64,000 nucleotides of DNA from Bordetella petrii (GCF_000067205.1 NC_010170.1:1984001-2048000), one strand, 5' to 3'. Counted from the stretch's first letter, positions 41,528 through 50,747 are shown. Translations and numbers: made by a program. The notes: generated from the sequence alone by a model not told the origin.

Positions 41528-42265
41528 ATGGCCCGCGAGTCCGACAGGCGCCCCCGGCCGGCCGCCCGACGCGGCCGCGCGCCTGGCCCCGCGCTGCCCG
41601 ACAGCTTCTTCGATCGCGATCCCTGCCAACTGGCGCGCGAGCTGCTGGGCAAGGTCATCCGGCGCAGGCTGGACGGCCTGTGGCTGTCGGCTCGCATCAT
41701 CGAGACCGAGGCCTATTATCTGGCCGAGAAGGGCAGCCACGCGTCGCTGGGCTACACGCACAAGCGCCGCGCGCTGTTCATGGACGGCGGCACGGTTTAC
41801 ATGTACTACGCGCGCGGCGGCGATTCGCTGAACTTCAGCGCCGGCGGGCCGGGTAACGCCGTGCTGATCAAATCGGGCCATCCCTGGATCGACGAAGTTT
41901 CGGGCCCCGAAGCCCTGGCCCGCATGCAGGCCCTGAACCCCGACGCCAGCGGCCAGCCCCGCGCGCCCGCGCGGCTGTGCGCCGGCCAGACCCTGCTCTG
42001 CCGCGCGCTGGGCCTGAAAGTGCCCGACTGGGACGCGCGGCGCTTCGACCCCGCCGAATTCTTCGTCGAAGACATCGGCCAGGCGCCCGAGCGCCTGGTG
42101 TGCACGACGCGGCTGGGCATTCCGGCCGGCCGCGACGAACACCTGCGCTACCGATTTGTTGACCCGGCTTACGCGGCGTTTTGCACCCGCAATCCGTTGC
42201 GGCGCGGCCAGCAGGCCGGGCGCGATTACGACTGGATGGACGCTTACGGCGCGATCCTGGCCTGA
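41528..42265 (+). CDS. mpg: 3-methyladenine DNA glycosylase (AAG/Mpg family)
   Basis: Excises alkylated and deaminated purines. 245 residues with LARELLGKVIRRRLDGLWLSARIIETEAY containing the catalytic Glu, GSHASLGYTHKRRALFMDGGTVYMYYARG, and GPGNAVLIKSGHP. The basic N-terminal ~20 residues are extra. Two nt after the ArsC-like gene. The 3' end overlaps the convergent yrbL-like gene by 22 nt. Confidence 0.92.
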   Translation: MARESDRRPRPAARRGRAPGPALPDSFFDRDPCQLARELLGKVIRRRLDGLWLSARIIETEAYYLAEKGSHASLGYTHKRRALFMDGGTVYMYYARGGDSLNFSAGGPGNAVLIKSGHPWIDEVSGPEALARMQALNPDASGQPRAPARLCAGQTLLCRALGLKVPDWDARRFDPAEFFVEDIGQAPERLVCTTRLGIPAGRDEHLRYRFVDPAYAAFCTRNPLRRGQQAGRDYDWMDAYGAILA

Positions 42266-43044
42266 GCCTGGGCTTCGTCGTACTGGCGCTGCAGGCGGGC
42301 GCGCCATGCCGCGTACTTGCGGTGCATGCGGCGTTTGTTCAGGCGCTTGCTCCAGGCGTATAGCGGAATCAGCGGCAGCACGCCGAAGCCGTCTATCAGG
42401 TACATGCCGGGCTTGCCGTCGGCATTGCGGCCCAGCGCAATATTCTTGGCCGACATATCGCTGATGACGATGTGCGCGTCGATGAGGTCTTCGAAGAACG
42501 CATCCAGCTGTGCTCCCAGAGCCGCGCTGATGCCCTCGCGCGCGATGATCTGCGCCAGGGTGGGCGCCAGCTGGCCATCCTCGCCGGTGATTTTTTCCAC
42601 CAGCTGGCCCAGCCCCAGGGTGGTCTGCGCCAGCCCCACCACCCGGGCCATAGGCACGTTCCATACGCCCGAAGGCACGGTGGTGGTGACGTATTCCGAC
42701 AGCTCGTCCAGGTAGACGCGGTAGGCGCTGTCGCGCTGGAACTGTTTGTAGAAGCGCTTGAACGGCTTGCGTTCCAGGTAGGCCGCGTACGCTTCCATGT
42801 TGATGACCTTGACCAGCAGCGACGGCTCGTTGGGGTGCTGGAAAACGTAGCGGTCGGCGCCCCTGGCCAGCACCTGGGCGTGGGCGAGATCCAGCGGCCC
42901 GAACACCGCGGCGTAGCCGGGAGACGGCGCGGCGGCGTTCAGGGTAGGGGAGTCGTGTTGCACAATGATGTCGCGGCGGTATTCGATGTCCTGCGATTGT
43001 CGAAGTTCGGGCGCTTTTGCGCAACCTGGGATGCGGCCAGGCAA
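42244..43044 (-). CDS. YrbL-like protein (PhoP-regulatory-network kinase-like family)
   Basis: 266 residues as drawn; kinase-like fold with YVFQHPNEPSLLVKVIN (Lys region), FYKQFQRDSAYRVYLDELSEY, and IVISDMSAKNIALGRN, which resembles a kinase catalytic loop (D-x-x-x-x-N), then MYLIDGFGVLPLIPLYAW. The function of YrbL is unknown. The start is uncertain: the family part begins ~40 residues in, so a start near 42955 is possible. Overlaps mpg tail to tail. Confidence 0.75.
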   Translation of the reverse strand: MPGRIPGCAKAPELRQSQDIEYRRDIIVQHDSPTLNAAAPSPGYAAVFGPLDLAHAQVLARGADRYVFQHPNEPSLLVKVINMEAYAAYLERKPFKRFYKQFQRDSAYRVYLDELSEYVTTTVPSGVWNVPMARVVGLAQTTLGLGQLVEKITGEDGQLAPTLAQIIAREGISAALGAQLDAFFEDLIDAHIVISDMSAKNIALGRNADGKPGMYLIDGFGVLPLIPLYAWSKRLNKRRMHRKYAAWRARLQRQYDEAQAQARIAP

Positions 43045-43084
43045 GCCGCCGGCCGCCTACAATGGCGCTTTCAGGAGACTGCCC

Positions 43085-44452
43085 TTGATCGAAGCCTTGC
43101 CCTGGATCACCGCGGCGGCGGCCGTGCTTGCCTTGCTGGCCGTATTGGGCCTGTGGCTGCGCCCGTCCGCGGGGGCGCGCGTGGCGCGCCTGGCCGACAG
43201 TCTGGATCGCCTGGAGCGCACCCTGCGCGCCGACCTCGACACGAGCCAGCGCGGGCTGCGTACCGAGTTCGCCGAATCGACCCGTGGCCTGCGCGCCGAA
43301 CTGGCCCAGGGGCACGAGGCGTTGCGCACCGCGCTGTCGCGCGACGCGCAGGCGGCCCGCGCCGAATACGCCGATTCGCTGGCGCGCTTCGCCGCGCAAT
43401 TCGGCGAGCGCCTGGAAGGGCTGGTGGCCCTGAACGACCGCCGCATGCAAGAGGTGCGCCAGACGGTCGACCAGCGCCTGCAGGCCCTGCAGGCCGACAA
43501 CGGCGCGCGGCTCGACGAGATGCGACGCACCGTTGACGAAAAACTGCATGCCACGCTTGAACAGCGGCTGGGCGAGTCGTTCAAGCTGGTATCCGAACGC
43601 CTGGAAGCCGTGCACAAGGGGCTGGGCGAAATGCAGTCGCTGGCCTCCGGCGTGGGCGACCTGAAACGCGTGCTGACCAACGTGAAGTCGCGCGGCACCT
43701 GGGGCGAAGTGCAACTGGCGCGCCTGATCCAGGACACCATGACGCCCGAGCAGTACGCCAGCAACGTCAAGCCGGTGCCCGGCAGCGACGCGATCGTCGA
43801 ATTCGCCATCCGGCTGCCGGGCCGCGCGGCCGGCGCGCAGCCGGTGTGGCTGCCCATTGACGCCAAGTTTCCCAAAGAAGAATACGAGCGGCTGATGGAG
43901 GCCTGCGATGCGGCCGACGCCGATGGCGAGCGCGCCGCCAGCGCCGCGCTGGCGCGCGCCGTCGAACTGCAGGCGCGCCAGATCGCCGACAAGTACGTGG
44001 CGCCGCCGCACACCACCGATTTCGCCATCATGTTCCTGCCCACCGAGGGGCTGTATGCCGAAGTGCTGCGCCGCCCCGGCCTGCTCGACAAACTCCAGGC
44101 CCTGCGGGTCAACGTGGCGGGTCCCAGCAACCTGGCGGCCATGCTGAACAGCCTGCAGATGGGCTTTCGCACGCTGGCAATCGAGCAGCGTTCGTCCGAG
44201 GTGTGGCAGGTGCTGCGGGCCGTGAAGACCGAGTTCGCCAAGTTCGGCTATTCGCTGGCCAGCGTGAAGAAAACGCTGGAATCGGCCAGCAACAAGCTGG
44301 GGCAGACGGAAGTGCGCACCCGCGCCATGCTGCGCAATCTGAAGACGGTAGAGGTGCTGTCCGAAGATGACGCGCGGCGCTTGCTGGGCGAAGGCGCTTC
44401 GCCGGCGGACACGGACGACGGCGCCCTTGCGCCCCAAAATGAAAAGTGCTAA
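43085..44452 (+). CDS. rmuC: DNA recombination protein RmuC
   Basis: 455 residues from TTG 43085, chosen because CAGGAG sits 7-12 nt upstream and the protein then begins with one membrane helix (WITAAAAVLALLAVLGLWL). A long coiled coil (residues ~35-170) follows, then the nuclease-like domain: LKRVLTNVKSRGTWGEVQL, VWLPIDAKFPKEEYERL, FAIMFLPTEGLYAEVLR. RmuC limits recombination at repeats. Next to aidB and near mpg. Confidence 0.93.
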   Translation: MIEALPWITAAAAVLALLAVLGLWLRPSAGARVARLADSLDRLERTLRADLDTSQRGLRTEFAESTRGLRAELAQGHEALRTALSRDAQAARAEYADSLARFAAQFGERLEGLVALNDRRMQEVRQTVDQRLQALQADNGARLDEMRRTVDEKLHATLEQRLGESFKLVSERLEAVHKGLGEMQSLASGVGDLKRVLTNVKSRGTWGEVQLARLIQDTMTPEQYASNVKPVPGSDAIVEFAIRLPGRAAGAQPVWLPIDAKFPKEEYERLMEACDAADADGERAASAALARAVELQARQIADKYVAPPHTTDFAIMFLPTEGLYAEVLRRPGLLDKLQALRVNVAGPSNLAAMLNSLQMGFRTLAIEQRSSEVWQVLRAVKTEFAKFGYSLASVKKTLESASNKLGQTEVRTRAMLRNLKTVEVLSEDDARRLLGEGASPADTDDGALAPQNEKC

Positions 44453-44511
44453 CGGTGGAACGTAGGTAGGTCCTGGGTGGAGCCTGGGGCCTGCGCGACC
44501 GGGAGACCCGC

Positions 44512-46179
44512 ATGCCGCCGTTCCAGACCCACACTGTCGTCAACCAGGTAGCGCCCCTGGAAGACTACTCGTTGTATGACACCGACCCCGCGCTGAACCA
44601 GGCCGTGCTGCGCGAGGGCGCCGCCGACGCGGTGGCCGAGCTGCGCGAGCATGGAGCCTGGCTGGGGCGCGGGCACGTCCTGGCGGCCGCCGAGCAGGCC
44701 AACCGCTGCTCGCCGCGCTGGCACGGCTACGACCGCAATGGCCACCGGGTCGACCAGATTGAGTTCCACGCCGCCTGGCACGCGCTGCTGGCGGGTATTG
44801 TGTCGCGCGGCCTGCACAGCCACGCCTGGCTGCGGCCCGCGCCGGGCGCCCAGGTGGCGCGCGCGGCGGCGTATCTGATGCAGGGGCAGATCGAGGCTGG
44901 CACGCTGTGCCCCACCACCATGACCTACGCCGCCGTGCCGCTGCTGCAGGCCGAGCCGGCAGGCGTCATCGACTTCGGCCGGCAATGGCTGCCCGCGCTG
45001 GCTTCGCGCGATTACGACAGCGCCGACGCGCCGCTGGCGGCCAAGCGTGGCGCGCTGATCGGCATGGGGCTGACCGAAAAACAGGGCGGCTCCGACCTGC
45101 GCGCCATTGCGACGCGGGCCGAACCGGTCGGGCAGGGCGGGCGCGGCGCGGCTTATCTGCTGACCGGCCACAAGTGGTTCCTGTCGGTGCCCCATGCCGA
45201 CGCGCACCTGGTGCTGGCCAATACCGATGCCGGGCCGGGTTGCTTCTTCGTGCCGCGCTGGACGCCGGACGGGCCGCGCAACGCGGTGCGCATCCGCCGC
45301 CTGAAAGACAAGCTGGGCAATCGCAGCAACGCCAGCGGCGAAGTGGAGTTCGAGCAGGCCTGGGGCATGCTTATGGGCGAGCCGGGACGCGGCTTGCCGC
45401 TGCTGCTGCAGATGGCCGCCACCACGCGGCTCGATTGTGTGCTGGGCAGCGCGGCCCTGCTGCGCCAGGCGGTGGTGCAGGCCGCGCATCACGCGCAGCA
45501 CCGGCAGGCTTTCGGACGCGCCCTGGCGTCCCAGCCGCTGATGCGCCAGGTGCTGGCCGACCTGGCCCTGGAAAGCGAGGCCGCCATGGCGTGGGCCTTG
45601 CGGCTGGCCCGCGCGGTGGACGAACGCCACCAGCCCGCCGCCCGGGCGCTCGTGCGCGTAGGCACGCCGGCCGCCAAGCTGTGGGTTTGCAAGCGCGCCA
45701 TCGCCGCCATTGCCGAATGCATGGAAGTATGGGGCGGCAACGGTTATGTCGAAGAAAGCCCGTTGCCGCGGCTGTACCGCGAAGCGCCGGTCAACTCGAT
45801 CTGGGAAGGCTCGGGCAGCATCATGGCCCTGGACGTGTTGCGCGCGCTGCAGCGCGACCCGGATTGCCTGCAGGCCCTGCACGACGAGCTGGACCCGGCG
45901 CGTGGCGCGTGGCCCGCCTACGACCAGGCCTGGCAGGCCTGGCGTGAGCTCGCGGCCAGGCAGGCCGGCAGCGAGGCCGACCCGGCCCAGGCGCGCCGGC
46001 TGGCCGCCGGGCTGGCGCGCCTGTGGCAGGCTGCCTTGTTGATCCGCCACGCGCCGGCCGCGGTGGCTGATGCGTTCGTGGCCAGCCGCCTGGCGGACGC
46101 CGGCGGCATTGCCGGCGAGCTGCCGACGGGGGCCGACCTGGACGCCATCCTGGCGCGGGCCTGGCCGGGTATCTGCTAA
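44512..46179 (+). CDS. aidB: AidB-type acyl-CoA dehydrogenase family protein, alkylation response
   Basis: 555 residues, the AidB size. AidB-specific blocks: FQTHTVVNQVAPLEDYSLYD at the N-terminus, GQIEAGTLCPTTMTYAAVPLL, LIGMGLTEKQGGSDLRAIATRAE, KLGNRSNASGEVEFEQAWG, and YVEESPLPRLYREAPVNSIWEGSGSIM, followed by the C-terminal DNA-binding-type extension absent from metabolic ACADs. E. coli AidB is an FAD and DNA-binding protein of the Ada response. 59 nt after rmuC. Confidence 0.93.
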   Translation: MPPFQTHTVVNQVAPLEDYSLYDTDPALNQAVLREGAADAVAELREHGAWLGRGHVLAAAEQANRCSPRWHGYDRNGHRVDQIEFHAAWHALLAGIVSRGLHSHAWLRPAPGAQVARAAAYLMQGQIEAGTLCPTTMTYAAVPLLQAEPAGVIDFGRQWLPALASRDYDSADAPLAAKRGALIGMGLTEKQGGSDLRAIATRAEPVGQGGRGAAYLLTGHKWFLSVPHADAHLVLANTDAGPGCFFVPRWTPDGPRNAVRIRRLKDKLGNRSNASGEVEFEQAWGMLMGEPGRGLPLLLQMAATTRLDCVLGSAALLRQAVVQAAHHAQHRQAFGRALASQPLMRQVLADLALESEAAMAWALRLARAVDERHQPAARALVRVGTPAAKLWVCKRAIAAIAECMEVWGGNGYVEESPLPRLYREAPVNSIWEGSGSIMALDVLRALQRDPDCLQALHDELDPARGAWPAYDQAWQAWRELAARQAGSEADPAQARRLAAGLARLWQAALLIRHAPAAVADAFVASRLADAGGIAGELPTGADLDAILARAWPGIC

Positions 46180-46225
46180 ATTTCGCCTGTTCATCGACTT
46201 CCGGCGCCCAGCGCGCCCTGGCAAC

Positions 46226-46903
46226 ATGCTGACTCAACAAGAACTGAAGCAACAGGCGGCTGACGCGGCCCTGGCCCTCATCGAACCCCTGCTCGGGCCC
46301 GACGTGATCATTGGCGTGGGCACCGGCTCTACGGCCGACCTGTTCATCGACGGCCTGGCCCGCTACCGGGACCGCCTGCGCGGCACTGTCGCCAGTTCCG
46401 AGCGCAGCGCCGCGCGCCTGGCTGGCCACGGCATCACCGTGCTGGACCTGAACGACGTGACCTCCATGCCGGTGTATGTGGACGGCGCCGACGAAATCGA
46501 CGCCCGCCTGCACATGATCAAGGGCGGCGGCGGCGCGCAGACGCGCGAAAAAATCGTGGCCTCGGTGGCCGATCGCTATATCTGCATCGTCGATGAATCC
46601 AAGCTGGTCGAGCGGCTGGGCAGCTTCCCGCTGCCGGTCGAGGTTATTCCCATGGCGCGGCAGGCCGTGGCGCGCGCGCTGGTTGCGTTGGGCGGGCAAC
46701 CTCGCCTGCGCGAAGGCTTCACCACCGACAACGGCAATATCATCCTCGATGTGGCGGGCCTGCAGATCGACGACGCGCCCGCCCTGGAGCTTACGGTCAA
46801 CAACCTGCCGGGCGTGGTCACCTGCGGCCTGTTCGCCCGCCCCGGCGCCGATGTGGCGCTGCTGGCCACGCAGAACGGCATCCGCCGGCTCGAACGGCCC
46901 TGA
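46226..46903 (+). CDS. rpiA: Ribose-5-phosphate isomerase A
   Basis: 225 residues; interconverts ribose 5-phosphate and ribulose 5-phosphate. IIGVGTGSTADLFID (phosphate loop), YVDGADEIDARL (catalytic Asp pair), IKGGGGAQTREKIVA and VDESKLVERLG are the RpiA motifs. ATG 46226 starts the family sequence; upstream frame is shadow of aidB. Confidence 0.96.
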   Translation: MLTQQELKQQAADAALALIEPLLGPDVIIGVGTGSTADLFIDGLARYRDRLRGTVASSERSAARLAGHGITVLDLNDVTSMPVYVDGADEIDARLHMIKGGGGAQTREKIVASVADRYICIVDESKLVERLGSFPLPVEVIPMARQAVARALVALGGQPRLREGFTTDNGNIILDVAGLQIDDAPALELTVNNLPGVVTCGLFARPGADVALLATQNGIRRLERP

Positions 46904-47002
46904 TGGTTGCGCCGGCCGCGGCCTGCGCGGTCAGCCCCGCGGACCGGGGCCGGGGCTAGCCCGGCGCTGGCCTTGCCCGCACCCGGGGGGCGATTCATAA
47001 TC

Positions 47003-47020
47003 CTGTCATACTCAGGTCAT
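47003..47020 (+). promoter_or_regulatory. Pho-box-like site upstream of phoU
   Basis: CTGTCAT (47003-47009), 4 bp, AGGTCAT (47014-47020): two 7-bp direct repeats at 11-bp spacing, the arrangement bound by PhoB; the first half is a perfect match, the second 5/7. It lies 79 bp before the phoU ATG. Regulation by PhoB is inferred. Confidence 0.6.
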
Positions 47021-47098
47021 AACCTTGCGGGTCGGCAGGCCCATCACGCATCGCGCACAAAGGGCATCGCCATGTATACACCTACGCGGGGAGTCCGG

Positions 47099-47842
47099 AT
47101 GACGGAGCACACCAACAAGCAGTTCGACGCCGATCTGGAAAGCGTCCGTTCGCAATTTCTGCAAATGGGCGGCGTGGTCGAGGCCATGATCCAGGAATCG
47201 GTCGCCGCCGTTCCCACTGGCGACCTGGACCTGGTCGAAAAAGTGCGCGAGCGCGAAAAGCAGGTCAACCGCCACGAAGTCGAGATCGACGAGCGCATCA
47301 GCCTGATTCTGGCGCGCCACCAGCCCACCGCCATCGATCTGCGCACGCTGCTGGCTGTGTCCAAGATGCTGACCGACATGGAACGCTGCGGCGACGAGGC
47401 CGAGAAAATCGCCAACACGGTGCGGCGCATGTACGACACCGAGCAGCGCCACATTCCGGTGATCGAGCTGCGCCACATGGCCGACAGCGTGGGCCGCATG
47501 CTGCACAACGTGCTCGACGCCTTCGCTCGCCTCGATCCCATCCAGGCGGCGCAGGTGGTGCGCAGCGACAAGGAGGTCGACCGCGAATGGAAGGGCGCGC
47601 TGCGTAACCTGATCACCTACATGATGGAAGATCCGCGCACCATCTCGCGCGCCATCGACATGGTGTTCATTGCCCGCGCGCTCGAACGCATCGGCGACCA
47701 CGCCAAGAACATGGCCGAACGGGTCATCTACATGGTCAAGGGCGCCGACGTGCGGCACACCGGCGTGAAGAACGCCGAACGCCAGGCGCGCGGCGACGAA
47801 GACACGCCCTCATCCGAACAGCGACCCGGCGTAGACGCCTGA
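47099..47842 (+). CDS. phoU: Phosphate signalling protein PhoU
   Basis: 247 residues with two PhoU helical repeats, each carrying the metal-binding E/D-x-x-x-D pattern: MLTDMERCGDEAEKIANTVRR and IARALERIGDHAKNMAERVIY. PhoU couples the Pst transporter to PhoR. ATG 47099 (MTEHTNKQFDADLE) follows GGGGAG; ATG 47072 is an alternative. No pst or phoB/R genes adjoin it here, but a Pho-box-like site lies upstream. Confidence 0.94.
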   Translation: MTEHTNKQFDADLESVRSQFLQMGGVVEAMIQESVAAVPTGDLDLVEKVREREKQVNRHEVEIDERISLILARHQPTAIDLRTLLAVSKMLTDMERCGDEAEKIANTVRRMYDTEQRHIPVIELRHMADSVGRMLHNVLDAFARLDPIQAAQVVRSDKEVDREWKGALRNLITYMMEDPRTISRAIDMVFIARALERIGDHAKNMAERVIYMVKGADVRHTGVKNAERQARGDEDTPSSEQRPGVDA

Positions 47843-47916
47843 GCCGCGGCAGGGCGGAACAAACACCCTTTTGCATGAGCCGCGCGCGCCGGGCAGGCCT
47901 GCCCGGGGTTCGCTCG

Positions 47917-48420
47917 TCAGGCCGGTTCAGCGTACCGCACCATGATCTGCCATTCGGCGTGCACGGCCGGGCGCGGTTCGCCTTCGGCCGCGACCGCTAC
48001 TTGCCATGCGCAGCGGGCTTCGCCGGGCCGGGGTTCGGCGACTGTGGCCAGGGCAAAACTGGCCGAGACCCGTGAGCCCGAGCGCACCGGCGCGGTGAAG
48101 CGGATTTTGTCGAAACCGTAATTCAGCACCAGCGCCGCGCCCGGAAAAGCGATGCAGCTGGCTTGCCAGCAGGTCAGCAGCGACAGCACCAGGAAACCGT
48201 GCGCGATGGTCTGCCCGTACGGCGATTGCGCCGCCGCGCGAGCGCCGTCGATATGAATCCACTGGCTGTCGTACGTGAGCTGCGCGAAGCGATCGATCAT
48301 GGACTGGTCGATCTCGATGGCGCGCGACACCAGCGGCGGCTGCCCGACGAACTCGGCCAGCGACCGCACCGAGCCGAATTCGCGTATCGCCGCGCTGGCG
48401 AGGGATGGGCGGTGCGTCAT
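47917..48420 (-). CDS. MaoC-family dehydratase
   Basis: 167 residues from ATG 48420 (MTHRPSLA); an ATG at 48456 that abuts the upstream stop would add 12 residues. Hot-dog fold with the hydratase motif FAQLTYDSQWIHIDGARAA...YGQTIAHGFLVLSLL, including the Asp and His of MaoC-like (R)-enoyl hydratases. Downstream of and coupled to a CaiB-type gene, so probably hydrates an acyl-CoA made in that module. Confidence 0.88.
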   Translation of the reverse strand: MTHRPSLASAAIREFGSVRSLAEFVGQPPLVSRAIEIDQSMIDRFAQLTYDSQWIHIDGARAAAQSPYGQTIAHGFLVLSLLTCWQASCIAFPGAALVLNYGFDKIRFTAPVRSGSRVSASFALATVAEPRPGEARCAWQVAVAAEGEPRPAVHAEWQIMVRYAEPA

Positions 48421-48456
48421 GCGGGCTCCGGCGGTAGACACGATCGGTAGAAACAT

Positions 48457-49713
48457 TCAGGGGACCAGCGGTTCGGCGGCCGCGGCAGGGGCGCGGATGA
48501 CGCCGGCGCGCTCGAGCTGGTCGATGGCGCCGGCGTCCAGGCCGGCGCCAGCCAGCACAGCGCGGCTGTGCTGGCCTACCGTGGGCGCGCCGGCCGGCGT
48601 GGGGCCGCCGTCTTGCGCGCACGCGAAACCGATGCCGCGGGTCCGCACTTCGCGCCCGTCTTGCCGGAAGCGGTAGTCGGGCAGGTGGACGCAGCCGGTG
48701 GCATCGACCTCTTGCAGGAATTCTTCCAGTTTCCGCACCCTGGCCGCGGGCACGCCGGCCAGGCCCAGGGCGGCTTCCAGCTGTGCCGCGCTGCGGGCCG
48801 CGAACGCTGCGCGCAGGCATTGCACGACGTAGTCGCGGTCGTTCGGCACCACGAAGCCGTTGGGGGCGTTGAAGGCTGCCAGGTCGAGGGCGCGCGCGTC
48901 GCTGCACAGGCTTTCTATGCCCAGGATGGCAGCCATCTGGCGGAACTGCGCCGGTGTGTTGGCGGCTACCGCCAGCCAGCCGTCGGCGCAGCGGTAGGTA
49001 TCGGCGGCCGGGCTGCCCGTGTAGCCGCGGTTGCCGACGCGGCGCGTCGGCGTGCCGTCGCTCAGGTAGGCGCACGAATTGGGGTACATCAGCATCAGCG
49101 AGGCTTGTACCATCGAGGCATCGATGTACTGGCCCGCGCCTTCGCGCGAGCGGCGATGCAGCGACGCCACGATGGACAGCGCCGCCAGCATGCCGACCGC
49201 CACGTCGATGACGGGGAAACCCACCTTCAGCGGCGGCGCGTCGTCGCCTTCGCCCGACATCATCATCATGCCGGTCAGGGCCTGGACCACGTGGTCGTAG
49301 GCGCCGCGCTGCGACCAGTCGCCCTGCTGGCCGAAGCCCGAGATCGAGCAGTAGACGATGTCGGGCCTGACGGCCTTGATAGCGGCGTAGTCGAGGCCGT
49401 GCCGGGCCACCACGCCGGGCCGGAAGTTCTCGATGAACACATCGGCCGAGGCGGCCAAGGCGCGCAACAATTCGGCGCCTTGCCTCATGCGGATGTCGAG
49501 CGCCAGCGACTGCTTGCCGGCGTTGATGGCGGCAAAGCCGGTGGGCGTGTCGGTGTCGGCGCCGTCTTTCATCGACCGCAGCACTTCGCCGGCCAGCGGC
49601 GGCTCGACCTTGATGACTTCGGCGCCCAGCTGGGCCAGGTAGAACGAGGTCAGCGGGCCGGCGATCACGTGCGAAAGATCCAGCACGCGCACGCCTTCGA
49701 GTGGCTTGGGCAT
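48457..49713 (-). CDS. Class III CoA-transferase (CaiB/BaiF family), second module
   Basis: 418 residues: LEGVRVLDLSHVIAGPLTSF, GAEVIKVEPPLAGEVLRSM, FIENFRPGVVARHGL and GAYDHVVQALTGMM with catalytic Asp D140. Middle gene of a Bug-CaiB-MaoC operon; 12 nt after the Bug stop. Its 27-28 kb paralogue is clearly divergent in sequence. Confidence 0.92.
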   Translation of the reverse strand: MPKPLEGVRVLDLSHVIAGPLTSFYLAQLGAEVIKVEPPLAGEVLRSMKDGADTDTPTGFAAINAGKQSLALDIRMRQGAELLRALAASADVFIENFRPGVVARHGLDYAAIKAVRPDIVYCSISGFGQQGDWSQRGAYDHVVQALTGMMMMSGEGDDAPPLKVGFPVIDVAVGMLAALSIVASLHRRSREGAGQYIDASMVQASLMLMYPNSCAYLSDGTPTRRVGNRGYTGSPAADTYRCADGWLAVAANTPAQFRQMAAILGIESLCSDARALDLAAFNAPNGFVVPNDRDYVVQCLRAAFAARSAAQLEAALGLAGVPAARVRKLEEFLQEVDATGCVHLPDYRFRQDGREVRTRGIGFACAQDGGPTPAGAPTVGQHSRAVLAGAGLDAGAIDQLERAGVIRAPAAAAEPLVP

Positions 49714-49725
49714 GAATGATTCCGA

Positions 49726-50703
49726 TCAGTTGGCGGTGGCGCCGGCAAGTTTGACGATCTCGGCCCATTTGCGGGCTTCGTCGCGTATGAAGGCGCCGAA
49801 AGCCTGCGGGCTGTCGCTGTGGATGACGCGCGTGCCCGTGGCCGCGAACATGCGTGCGATGCCGGGATCGTCGAGCGCTTCGTTGGTGGCGCGAAACAGC
49901 GTGTCGACCGCGGCGGCCGGCGACCTGCGCGGCAGCCAGAAACCGAACCAGAATTCCTGGATGGCAAGTTCGCTGTGCAGCACGTCGTGCAGCGTGGGCA
50001 CGCCGGGCAATTGAGCCATGGGGGCGGGACTGGTCACCGCCAGGGCGCGCAGCTTGCCGCCCTCGACCTGCGGGATGGCGGTGCCCGCGATCGTGAAGGC
50101 GAAGTCGGTGTCGCCGCGCAGCAGCGACACCGGGATCTCCACCGAACCCTTGAACGGCACGTGCACCGCCCGGGCGCCGAGCAGCGACACCAGGGTCGCG
50201 CCGCCCAGGTGCGCGGCCGACCCGACGCCGCCGGAGCCGTAGTTCATCTGGCCCGGACGCGCCTTCAGGGCGGCTATCAGATCCTGCACGGTGCGACACG
50301 GCGAACTGGCGGCCACCACCAGCACGCTGGGCGAAGAGCCGATGACGCCGACCGGCGCGAAATCTTCTATGGGGTCGAATGCCAGGCCAGGCTGCAATGC
50401 TTTCTGGATCAGGTGCGAATTCGATCCCAGCAGGGCGGTATAGCCGTCGGCGGGCGCTTGCGAGACATACTGGGCGGCCAGCACGCCGCCCGCTCCGACC
50501 TTGTTCTCGACGACTACCGGCTGGCCCAGTGTGGCGCCGAGCCTGGGGCCGAACTGCCGCATCATGATGTCGGGTCCGCCGCCGGCGGCGTACGGAACGA
50601 CGACGCGCACCGACCGGCCGGGATACACATCGGCGGCGCGCGCGGCGCGGCCGATCGCCAGGCTGGCGCCCAGGCCCCCTAGGCAGAACTCGCGGCGTTG
50701 CAT
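49726..50703 (-). CDS. Bug-type periplasmic binding protein, second module, possible Tat signal
   Basis: 325 residues. The N-terminus MQRREFCLGGLGASLAIGRA has a twin-Arg followed by E-F, resembling a Tat signal, with cleavage near ARAA. Mature part: VYPGRSVRVVVPYAAGGGPD, NKVGAGGVLAAQYVSQAPADGYT, FDPIEDFAPVG. First gene of the operon; divergent from a LysR gene that likely controls it. Confidence 0.91.
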   Translation of the reverse strand: MQRREFCLGGLGASLAIGRAARAADVYPGRSVRVVVPYAAGGGPDIMMRQFGPRLGATLGQPVVVENKVGAGGVLAAQYVSQAPADGYTALLGSNSHLIQKALQPGLAFDPIEDFAPVGVIGSSPSVLVVAASSPCRTVQDLIAALKARPGQMNYGSGGVGSAAHLGGATLVSLLGARAVHVPFKGSVEIPVSLLRGDTDFAFTIAGTAIPQVEGGKLRALAVTSPAPMAQLPGVPTLHDVLHSELAIQEFWFGFWLPRRSPAAAVDTLFRATNEALDDPGIARMFAATGTRVIHSDSPQAFGAFIRDEARKWAEIVKLAGATAN

Positions 50704-50747
50704 GTTGTCTCCTTGTAGTGCTTGCAGAATAAGCAATCGCAGCGAGC

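Noticed and set aside
41504..44437. 977-codon minus-strand open frame opposite mpg and rmuC
   Set aside because: Low-complexity His/Gln/Arg/Gly composition and full overlap with well-supported genes on the other strand.
47889..47906. Perfect 18-bp palindrome CCGGGCAGGCCTGCCCGG between phoU and the MaoC gene
   Set aside because: GC-only symmetry between convergent genes without loop or T-tract; could be chance or a weak bidirectional terminator, so not called as a feature.
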